DNA from: an uncultured bacterium
Lineage (GTDB): Bacteria; Bacillota; Clostridia; Oscillospirales; CAG-272
Assembly: GCA_945920215.1 (NCBI GenBank)
Contig: CAMEJM010000003.1
Span: 1-64,000, forward strand
Length of the DNA stretch: 64,000 nucleotides
Direction of reading: 5' to 3'
The position numbers were made by a program, and so were the translations under genes. Positions 57,047 to 64,000 of this stretch are shown here, in pieces; the stretch's first letter is position 1; each line of letters starts with the position of its first letter. The notes beneath the pieces are model-generated. The model saw only the letters and a program-made list of their open reading frames with translations, was not told the origin of the DNA and searched no databases.

Positions 57047-58717
57047 ATGGAAACCGAAATCAAAGGCAACTTTATACATGACATCATTGACGAGGATTTA
57101 TCTGTTAATCCGTCGCTGAAGGTCCATACACGTTTCCCGCCGGAGCCGAACGGGTATCTGCACATCGGCAGTGCCAAGGCCATCTGGATCAACTATATGA
57201 CCGCTAAAAAGTACGGAGGACTTTTCAATCTCCGTTATGACGACACCAATCCTTCCAAAGAGGATAACGAATATGTGGAGTCGATCTATGAGGACCTGAA
57301 ATGGCTGGGCTGTGAGCCGACCGGGGGTATTTTCTATGGGTCCGATTACTTTGACAAGTGTTATGAGTTTGCCGTTCAGCTGATTCGGCAGGGCGACGCC
57401 TATGTGTGCGACCTTTCGCAGGACGAAATGCGCGAATACCGTGGGACTCTGACAGAACCCGGGAAAAACAGTCCGTACCGCGACAGAAGCGTGGAGGAAA
57501 ACCTGGAGCTTTTTGAGCGCATGAAGAACGGGGAATTCCCGAACGGGGCAAAAACGTTGCGCGCAAAGATTGACATGGCGTCCCCTAACCTCAATATGCG
57601 TGATCCTGCGATTTACCGTATTGTTCATACGCCGCACCACAGACAGGGAAACAAGTGGTGCATTTACCCGCTCTATGACTATGCGCACCCGATTCAGGAC
57701 GCGCTGGAAGGTATTACGCACTCCCTCTGCTCCATTGAATTTGAGAACCACCGTCCGCTGTATGAATGGGTGGTAGACCACATCAATCTCGGCGGGGAGG
57801 TCAAGCATCGGGAATTCCCCAAGCAGCGTGAGTTCGCCCGCCTGAACGTCACTCATACGGTGATGAGCAAGCGCTATCTTCGTCAGCTTGTGGAAGAACG
57901 TCTGGTAGACGGTTGGGACGACCCCAGAATGCCTACCCTGTGCGCACTCCGCCGCCGCGGTTACACGCCCCACGCCATTTTTGATTTTGTGGAGCGCGCA
58001 GGGGTCAGCAAGGCGCTGAGCGTGGTGGATATCGAACTGTTGGAGCATTGTATCCGCGAGGAATTGAATGAGAGTGCGCCGCGCCGTATCGCCGTGCTGC
58101 ATCCGGTCAAGGTGGTGATTACCAACTATCCTGAGGATAAGACCGAATATTTCACATTGCCCAATCACCCTCAGCACCCCGAAATGGGAACGCGTGAGCT
58201 GCCCTTTACCCGCGAACTGTATATTGACGCCGACGATTTTGCCGAGGTACCGCCGCCTAAGTTCTTCCGTCTGAAACCCGATGGAGAAGTCCGTTTGATG
58301 GGCGCGTATATCATCCGCCTGAATGAGATCGTCAAGAACGAGGACGGAACCGTCAGGGAATTGCGTTGCACTGCCGATTTGGAAAGCGGGAACGGCAATC
58401 CTGTGGACGGGCGGAAAATCAAAGGAACCATCCATTGGCTTTCAGCCGCGTATGCGCACGATACCAACGTCATGCTGTACGACCATCTGTTTACGCTTGA
58501 GAATGTGGCGGATATTCCGGAGGGCAAGGGATTTGACGACTATCTCAACCTGAATTCCGTTGTCAGACTGGAGCATGTCAAAGCAGAACCCTCTTTGGCA
58601 GGGATTCAACCGGGAGAGCGCTTCCAGTTCGTGCGTACAGGTTATTTTATCTCCGACAGCAAGTATGAAAACACTTTCAACTGCATTGTCGGTCTCAAAG
58701 ACAGTTATAAAGCATAA
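57047..58717 (+). CDS. glnS: Glutaminyl-tRNA synthetase
   Basis: VHTRFPPEPNGYLHIGSAKAIWINYMTAKKYGGLFNLRYDDTNPSKED, VMSKRYLRQLVEE, GWDDPRMPTLCALRRRGYTP. Confidence 0.97.
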   Translation: METEIKGNFIHDIIDEDLSVNPSLKVHTRFPPEPNGYLHIGSAKAIWINYMTAKKYGGLFNLRYDDTNPSKEDNEYVESIYEDLKWLGCEPTGGIFYGSDYFDKCYEFAVQLIRQGDAYVCDLSQDEMREYRGTLTEPGKNSPYRDRSVEENLELFERMKNGEFPNGAKTLRAKIDMASPNLNMRDPAIYRIVHTPHHRQGNKWCIYPLYDYAHPIQDALEGITHSLCSIEFENHRPLYEWVVDHINLGGEVKHREFPKQREFARLNVTHTVMSKRYLRQLVEERLVDGWDDPRMPTLCALRRRGYTPHAIFDFVERAGVSKALSVVDIELLEHCIREELNESAPRRIAVLHPVKVVITNYPEDKTEYFTLPNHPQHPEMGTRELPFTRELYIDADDFAEVPPPKFFRLKPDGEVRLMGAYIIRLNEIVKNEDGTVRELRCTADLESGNGNPVDGRKIKGTIHWLSAAYAHDTNVMLYDHLFTLENVADIPEGKGFDDYLNLNSVVRLEHVKAEPSLAGIQPGERFQFVRTGYFISDSKYENTFNCIVGLKDSYKA

Positions 58718-58723
58718 CAGCAC

Positions 58724-58748
58724 AAAAACCCGACTCAGTCGGGTTTTT
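58724..58748 (+). terminator. Terminator after glnS
   Basis: AAAAACCCGACT-C-AGTCGGGTTTTT. Confidence 0.9.
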
Positions 58749-58763
58749 GCATAGGAGGAAAAC

Positions 58764-59720
58764 TTGGAATCGGTCTGTTCTTTTGAATGCGCCTCTCATT
58801 CTGTCATGAATATCTGGGAGCGCGGGATTGCCCTTTTTGAGGCGATTCACCCTTCCGATATGCTACGATTGGGCAAAGACCCCGCCGGCTTCTGCGTATA
58901 TCTGCAAACCTATCTGCTTCTGACTGCGGACGTCATCGGAGCCGGAGAGTTGATGATACAAATGAGAGAGCATCTGAGAGCCTCCATGAAGGCTCCGACC
59001 GCGCAGACGGCGATGTCCTGCTGCCTGTATGCTTCGGCGCTGTTAGGGTATCTGACCTATCGGGGAGAAGACACAGAGGCAGAATGCTTTGTTGCGGGTG
59101 CGGAAGAGTTGCTGAGTCTTGCCGAGAAGTTTGAAAAGGAATCAGACAGACAGAACGTGGTGCTTACCGCTCACCGATTGGGCGCGCGCTTGGTGATGCA
59201 GCGAATTTACGCCGCCTGCGCCTTGCCGTTTGAGCGCGCAGCCTTAGGAAAGGAAATTGGGGATTTTCATCGCGCGTATTATCGGAGGAATAGTCGGTTA
59301 TACATGGTAAACGGGCAACCGTCCGTTTCCCTCAATGCTTTACCGCCCTATTATGGTTTTGAGAGCGATGACGGTCAGGAAGCGGTGCGGGAGTATCTTG
59401 TGACGCATTCGTTTGAAATGCCCCGTGCAGAGCGTGGTTTCCTTTACGGCGCGCTCTATCATCTGGAAGCATATGATTCTCTTTTGCCGATCGTTCTGGA
59501 AGCGGGGCTACCGGAGCAGGACGCTTCTCCCGCGGCTTTATCGGGTTTGCTGGCACTTTTGACCATGCTGTGTGGGGTGGACGTTGCCATGCTCGGCAAA
59601 GGGATTCACTGTGCGCAGCCGCGGCTGCCGGAGTATATCGGTTACCGTCTGACCCTGCCGTCTGTCGGCGGTATGATTCTCTTCGATGAGGGAGAGCTGT
59701 CAGATGACTTCATGGTGTGA
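58764..59720 (+). CDS. Hypothetical protein, helical, unknown family
   Basis: TTG start preceded by AGGAGG; 318-aa open frame overlapping comF by 17 bp. No family recognised. Confidence 0.75.
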   Translation: MESVCSFECASHSVMNIWERGIALFEAIHPSDMLRLGKDPAGFCVYLQTYLLLTADVIGAGELMIQMREHLRASMKAPTAQTAMSCCLYASALLGYLTYRGEDTEAECFVAGAEELLSLAEKFEKESDRQNVVLTAHRLGARLVMQRIYAACALPFERAALGKEIGDFHRAYYRRNSRLYMVNGQPSVSLNALPPYYGFESDDGQEAVREYLVTHSFEMPRAERGFLYGALYHLEAYDSLLPIVLEAGLPEQDASPAALSGLLALLTMLCGVDVAMLGKGIHCAQPRLPEYIGYRLTLPSVGGMILFDEGELSDDFMV

Positions 59721-60498
59721 AAATCTGCTGCGCTTTTTGTTTCCGCCGCGCTGTGCGGCGTGCAGAACACTGCTCTCGCGTGACGAAAAGTATCTCTGCC
59801 GTTTATGCGCCGCGTCCTATGCGGACGCCAAAGAGCGCAATTGCCCGCGTTGCTTACAGCCGATGCACCTTTGCGACTGTCCGAGCCGGTTTATGGAGCA
59901 TAAAAGCCTGCATGTGCTGATAAAACTGTATCGGTATCGTCCGCAGATGAGAGAATTACCGGAGAACAAACTGATATATCGCCTGAAACGCGCCAATTCC
60001 GCCGCTGTCACGGATTTCCTGGCGGAAGAACTTGCACCGGGTATTCGCCGTCATATGAAACAGGGGCATGAGTACGTAATCGTCGGTGCGCCGCGCTCCA
60101 AATCCGCAATACGCAAATACGGGTTTGACCACGTTGAACAGTTGGGGAAAAGCCTTTCCCGTTTATTGAAAATATCGTATGTTCCCGCCGTCAGAAGAAT
60201 AGGGAACACCGGGCAGCAGAAAAAGAAAAACCGCAAGGAGAGGTTGGAAGCGGCGGCGGTATCCTATTGTGCGCGTGAGGATGTTTCGTTGAAAGGAAAA
60301 GTAGTAATTCTTCTGGATGATGTTGCCACAACCGGCGCGACTCTGACTGCATGCGCCAAGGAGATCAGGGCCATCGGCGCGCGGACCGTGATTTGCGCGG
60401 TCATCGGCAGCAGTTTTCATTACTCGGAAATTGAGGAACGGAAGATTTACGAAACTGCAAGGAAAAGACTCATGTTCCCCTATCAATTCAAACGGTAG
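59704..60498 (+). CDS. comFC: ComF family (ComFC) phosphoribosyltransferase-like protein
   Basis: Zn-finger CAACRTLLSRDEKYLCRLC...CPRCLQPMHLCDC; PRTase VVILLDDVATTGATLTACAKEI. Confidence 0.93.
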   Translation: MTSWCENLLRFLFPPRCAACRTLLSRDEKYLCRLCAASYADAKERNCPRCLQPMHLCDCPSRFMEHKSLHVLIKLYRYRPQMRELPENKLIYRLKRANSAAVTDFLAEELAPGIRRHMKQGHEYVIVGAPRSKSAIRKYGFDHVEQLGKSLSRLLKISYVPAVRRIGNTGQQKKKNRKERLEAAAVSYCAREDVSLKGKVVILLDDVATTGATLTACAKEIRAIGARTVICAVIGSSFHYSEIEERKIYETARKRLMFPYQFKR

Positions 60499-60554
60499 CC
60501 GTTTGTATGTGACATCCCGATAAGCATTCAGAGCGAGCTTGTCAATGAAATGGA

Positions 60555-60581
60555 AAAGCCCCGGCAATGCGCCGGGGCTTT
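60555..60581. terminator. Bidirectional terminator between comF and mscS
   Basis: AAAGCCCCGGC-AATGC-GCCGGGGCTTT. Confidence 0.85.
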
Positions 60582-60595
60582 CGCGGTATGATACG

Positions 60596-61435
60596 TTATT
60601 GAATGGTCGGTTCGTCCTGCTTGATGTGGACGTCCATCTGCGGATAGGGAATATCGATGTGGTTGCTGTCAAGTGCGGCTTTGACTTGTTCCGTCAGTTC
60701 GTAATATACGGTCCAGTAATCGGAATTGTTGCACCAGACACGCAGGAAAAAGTCAAGCGATGAGTCGTTACACTTATCAAGTTTCGCCGCAGGAGCGGGA
60801 TCTTTCAGAACAAGCGGATGTGCTTCCGCCACTTCTGTCAGGACGCGTTTCACAAGGTCTGTATCCGTGCCGTATGCACAAGAAGCGGGGATATCCAGAC
60901 GGCGTGTTTCCTTTTCCGAGAAATTGATTACTTCCGTGTTGGAGAGAGCGCCGTTCGGACAGTGAATCACCTTATTATCGGGGGTAGTCAGAACTGTGTA
61001 AAATACAGTGATATCGGCTACGGTACCTTTTACATCTCCCGATTCAATGTAGTCTCCTGTGCGGAACGGTTTGAAGAGCAGTATCATGATGCCGCCCGCA
61101 AAATTTGACAGGGAGCCTTGTAGCGCGAGACCGATGGCAACGCCGGCAGAGGTCAGGATCGCGACAAAGGAAGTTGCGGGAACGCCCAGTATCAGAGCGG
61201 CGGATACAAAAATAAGGACCCGCAGCGTTACATTGATCATGTTGATAAGAAAATGAGATACGGAGGTCTCCATTTTTGAAAACAGTTTTGCCTTGCGCAG
61301 TCTCTTGACGAGAATACTGACGAGCTTGGAGCCGACAATAATCAGCAACACGGCATAGAGGAGACGAAGACCGACGGTGGTAGCTAATTGCCATAAGAAG
61401 TTCAAAATGTTTGTTTTGATTGTTTCCCAATTCAT
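60596..61435 (-). CDS. mscS: Small-conductance mechanosensitive channel MscS family
   Basis: FVAILTSAGVAIGLALQGSLSNFAGGIMILLFKPFRTGDYIESGDVKGTVADITVFYTVLTTPDNKVIHCPNGAL. Confidence 0.95.
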   Translation of the reverse strand: MNWETIKTNILNFLWQLATTVGLRLLYAVLLIIVGSKLVSILVKRLRKAKLFSKMETSVSHFLINMINVTLRVLIFVSAALILGVPATSFVAILTSAGVAIGLALQGSLSNFAGGIMILLFKPFRTGDYIESGDVKGTVADITVFYTVLTTPDNKVIHCPNGALSNTEVINFSEKETRRLDIPASCAYGTDTDLVKRVLTEVAEAHPLVLKDPAPAAKLDKCNDSSLDFFLRVWCNNSDYWTVYYELTEQVKAALDSNHIDIPYPQMDVHIKQDEPTIQ

Positions 61436-61458
61436 ATGATTTCTCCTAAAAATAATAA

Positions 61459-61492
61459 AAAGCGAAACCCAACGAAGTCGAGTCTCGCTTTC
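61459..61492 (-). terminator. Terminator-like hairpin downstream of rplA
   Basis: AAAGCGA...TCGCTTT inverted repeat (imperfect) between rplA and mscS. Confidence 0.5.
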
Positions 61493-61504
61493 TCAGATTG
61501 AAAA

Positions 61505-62188
61505 TCAGCCGAGCTTTGCGTAGTTGACCTTTACGCCGGGGCCCATGGTAGAAGCAACGACGCAGCTCTTGATATACTGACCTTTTGCCGCAGCAGGCTT
61601 TGCTTTGATAACAGCAGTCATCAGAGCGTTGAAGTTCTCTGCGAGCTTTTCAGCTCCGAAAGAAGCCTTGCCGATCGGGCAGTGAATGATGTTGGTCTTG
61701 TCCAGACGATATTCAATCTTACCTGCCTTAGCTTCTTTAACAGCCTTTGCGGGGTCGGGAGTAACGGTACCTGCCTTCGGGTTAGGCATCAAGCCCTTAG
61801 GACCGAGGACCTTACCGAGACGACCGATCACACCCATCATGTCAGGGGTTGCGATGACAACGTCGAAATCAAACCAACCGCCCTGAATCTGTGCGACAAA
61901 TTCTTCTGCGCCGACATAATCGGCACCTGCGGCCTTTGCAGCCTCTGCCTTATCGCCACGTGCGAACACGAGGGTGCGGACAGTCTTACCGGTACCGTTA
62001 GGGAGAACGATAGCGCCGCGCACCTGCTGGTCAGCGTGACGGGAGTCAACGCCGAGGCGGACGTGAATTTCAATGGTTTCATCAAATTTTGCTTTAGCGG
62101 TTTCGCAAACGAGAGCCATTGCTTCGTCGGAGTCGTAAAGCTTGGATTTGTCAATCAGCTTTGCGCTGTCGATATACTTTTTGCTCAT
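61505..62188 (-). CDS. rplA: 50S ribosomal protein L1
   Basis: [53 protein letters not shown]. Confidence 0.98.
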   Translation of the reverse strand: MSKKYIDSAKLIDKSKLYDSDEAMALVCETAKAKFDETIEIHVRLGVDSRHADQQVRGAIVLPNGTGKTVRTLVFARGDKAEAAKAAGADYVGAEEFVAQIQGGWFDFDVVIATPDMMGVIGRLGKVLGPKGLMPNPKAGTVTPDPAKAVKEAKAGKIEYRLDKTNIIHCPIGKASFGAEKLAENFNALMTAVIKAKPAAAKGQYIKSCVVASTMGPGVKVNYAKLG

Positions 62189-62202
62189 CTTCTTTTCCTC
62201 CC

Positions 62203-62628
62203 TTATTCCTCAACCGTGATACCCATGCTGCGTGCGGTACCCTTGATCATGCTGATAGCACTCTCGACGGAGGACGCGTTCAGGTCGGGCAACTTGGTCT
62301 CTGCGATCTTGCGTACCTGCTCCATGGTCAGGGATGCAACCTTGGCCTTGTTCGGGGTAGCCGATGCGGTTTCGATGCCGGCTGCTTTCTTAATCAGAAC
62401 TGCAGCGGGAGGAGTTTTGGTGATAAAGGTGAAAGAACGGTCTGCGTAAACTGTGATGACAACGGGGATAATCAGACCGATGTCATTTTTGGTTCTTTCG
62501 TTGAACTCTTTTGTAAAGTTAGGAATGGATACGCCGTACTGACCCAGTGCAGGACCGATAGGCGGCTGGGGAGTTGCCTTTCCGGCAGGGATCTGAAGTT
62601 TGATATAACCCGTGATTTTCTTTGCCAT
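62203..62628 (-). CDS. rplK: 50S ribosomal protein L11
   Basis: [43 protein letters not shown]. Confidence 0.98.
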   Translation of the reverse strand: MAKKITGYIKLQIPAGKATPQPPIGPALGQYGVSIPNFTKEFNERTKNDIGLIIPVVITVYADRSFTFITKTPPAAVLIKKAAGIETASATPNKAKVASLTMEQVRKIAETKLPDLNASSVESAISMIKGTARSMGITVEE

Positions 62629-62647
62629 AATGAATACACCTCCATAT

Positions 62648-62688
62648 GTGGTTCATTGCGGGAGACCTGAAAATTATCTCCCTCCCAC
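62648..62688 (-). promoter_or_regulatory. Ribosomal protein L1-binding leader of the rplK-rplA operon
   Basis: Minus strand GTGGGAGGGAGATAATTTTCAGGTCTCCCGCAATGAACCAC: paired GTGG..CCAC and GGGAGA..TCTCCC separated by the GCAATGAA bulge, as in L1-regulated leaders. Confidence 0.75.
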
Positions 62689-62740
62689 GAATTCTCCGCG
62701 CAGGGCGGAGTGCGGCAAACGCCGGTAAAAAGGGTTGTTT

Positions 62741-63283
62741 TTACTCGGCGGCTTTGATGTCTGCGGCTTCCACGAAAACGGGAATGTCGCGCGTTCCGGT
62801 CGAGACAAGCAAAGTGATGTCTTTCTTGTCTTCGCTGATATCCGTAATGGTACCTTTGTAACCTTCAAACATACCGGAAATAACGGATACTTTGTCACCA
62901 ACCTTGAAAGTGAAGTTCTCATTGCGGACTTCCACATTAAAGGATTCCACTTCTTCTTCGGTCAGCGGCACCGGCTTGGAGCCGGGACCCACAAAGCCGG
63001 TCACGCCGGTAATGTTTCTTACCGCATGCCAGGATTCGTCGGTCATGGTCATTTTGACGAGAACATAGGAGGGGAAGAGCTTTTCCTCCACTTCTTTCTT
63101 TTCCCCCTTGTCATTGACGACGGTTTCGATAACGGTCGGAACCTTGACGTCATAAATCAAGTGAGACAGATTTCTGTTCTCGACGATTTTTTCGAGATTG
63201 GTTTTTACCTTGTTTTCGTAGCCTGAGTAGGTATGAATCACGTACCATCTGGGACCCTGGTTCAGTTCATTGAAATCACTCAT
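62741..63283 (-). CDS. nusG: Transcription termination/antitermination factor NusG
   Basis: RWYVIHTYSGYENKVKTNLEKIVENR, GFVGPGSKPVPLTEEEV, GDKVSVISGMFEGYKGTITDI. Confidence 0.97.
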   Translation of the reverse strand: MSDFNELNQGPRWYVIHTYSGYENKVKTNLEKIVENRNLSHLIYDVKVPTVIETVVNDKGEKKEVEEKLFPSYVLVKMTMTDESWHAVRNITGVTGFVGPGSKPVPLTEEEVESFNVEVRNENFTFKVGDKVSVISGMFEGYKGTITDISEDKKDITLLVSTGTRDIPVFVEAADIKAAE

Positions 63284-63286
63284 GGA

Positions 63287-63601
63287 TTAACCTACCATTC
63301 CAGCAAGGCCCTTGATGATTTCGCCGAAAGCGGTATCTACAATGCCAATGGCAATGCTGAAAACGATGACGGCGCAAACAACAAGCAGCGTATGCTTTTT
63401 AACGTCTTTCCAGGGCATCCAGACAACCTTTTTCAGTTCGCTGGTATATTCCTTCCAGAACTTTTTCAATCTGCGACCGATGCGGACGAAAATGTTAGCC
63501 TTTGCTTTTTTAGGCTTAGACTCTTTTACTTTGGGCGACTTTACGGATGTAGCCTCCGCAGCCGGTTGGGTTGCTTCGGTATCCTTTTCGATATCTGCCA
63601 T
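63287..63601 (-). CDS. secE: Preprotein translocase subunit SecE
   Basis: FVRIGRRLKKFWKEYTSELKKVVWMPWKDVKKHTLLVVCAVIVFSIAIGIVDTAF; position next to nusG. Confidence 0.95.
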   Translation of the reverse strand: MADIEKDTEATQPAAEATSVKSPKVKESKPKKAKANIFVRIGRRLKKFWKEYTSELKKVVWMPWKDVKKHTLLVVCAVIVFSIAIGIVDTAFGEIIKGLAGMVG

Positions 63602-63621
63602 TTCAAATCATCCTCTCTCGA

Positions 63622-63771
63622 TTACTTTGTCTCTTTGTGCAAAGTGTGTTTCTTGCAGAAGCGGCAGAACTTATTCATTTCAAGTCTGTCCGGGTCGTTT
63701 TTCTTGTTTTTGGTTGTGTCATAATTTCTTGCCTTGCATTCGGAGCAGGCGAGTGTAATTTTGACTCTCAT
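63622..63771 (-). CDS. rpmG: 50S ribosomal protein L33 (not in supplied ORF track)
   Basis: [49 protein letters not shown], 49 aa, preceded by AGGAGGT. Confidence 0.96.
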   Translation of the reverse strand: MRVKITLACSECKARNYDTTKNKKNDPDRLEMNKFCRFCKKHTLHKETK

Positions 63772-63878
63772 ATCGGCACCTCCTGATAGATTCGGGTAAA
63801 ACCCGTGAATACCTCCCTCATGACCGGGGATTCATGCGTCCCAAATACATGAAAAAAACCTCCGGCAGAGGTAATGAC

Positions 63879-63907
63879 ATTCTAACACATATGGGATTGC
63901 TTGTCAA
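63879..63907 (-). promoter_or_regulatory. Promoter for rpmG-secE-nusG-rplK-rplA
   Basis: Minus strand TTGACA - 17 bp - TAGAAT. Confidence 0.7.
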
Positions 63908-64000
63908 GAGAAATCTAAATATTAATATAAATATTTTATTTCGCTTCAATTTATGTCTTTCACGGTAAAGGGAAGCGGGTAAAATGCCCGCAAAGACAGG

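Noticed and set aside
57098-58435. 445-aa minus-strand ORF antisense to glnS
   Set aside because: Codon-bias shadow of a strongly conserved gene; no independent RBS or motif.

Overview
This 64 kb window is a chromosomal segment from a spore-former-lineage Firmicute, probably class Clostridia (inferred from gene content and order). Most genes are housekeeping. In order they are: partial metK, recD2, an MreB-like gene, ruvAB and ruvC, an ECF transporter core with truA, a class A PBP, a MarR-regulated ABC exporter pair, an ispH-S1 fusion with plsC and cmk, an RpiR regulator, gltX, an orphan histidine kinase, a Crp/Fnr-SBP-permease-ATPase operon, cdaA, recJ, relA/spoT-dtd-hemZ, spoVB-hup-rqcP-yabP-yabQ, a fumarase alpha subunit, glgBCDAP plus a GH13 enzyme, csd-DUF3343, an MBL hydrolase, glnS, comF, mscS, and rplA-rplK-nusG-secE-rpmG. 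I saw no CRISPR array, rRNA, tRNA, prophage or transposase. The most striking signal is the substrate-binding lipoprotein at 28958-29983. Its two family halves are in swapped order, the pattern of a natural circular permutation, and it sits in an operon whose Crp/Fnr regulator has a perfect palindrome over its own promoter. Other items to check are sigma-E-like promoters apparently nested inside intrinsic terminators before spoVB and yabP, a tandem pair of promoter-bearing structured elements at 56.1-56.4 kb, an eight-hairpin modular array at 18.52-18.73 kb, a possible switch-like leader before the PBP gene, and a 41-aa membrane miniprotein missing from the ORF track. All family calls are from reading the sequence; no database search was run.
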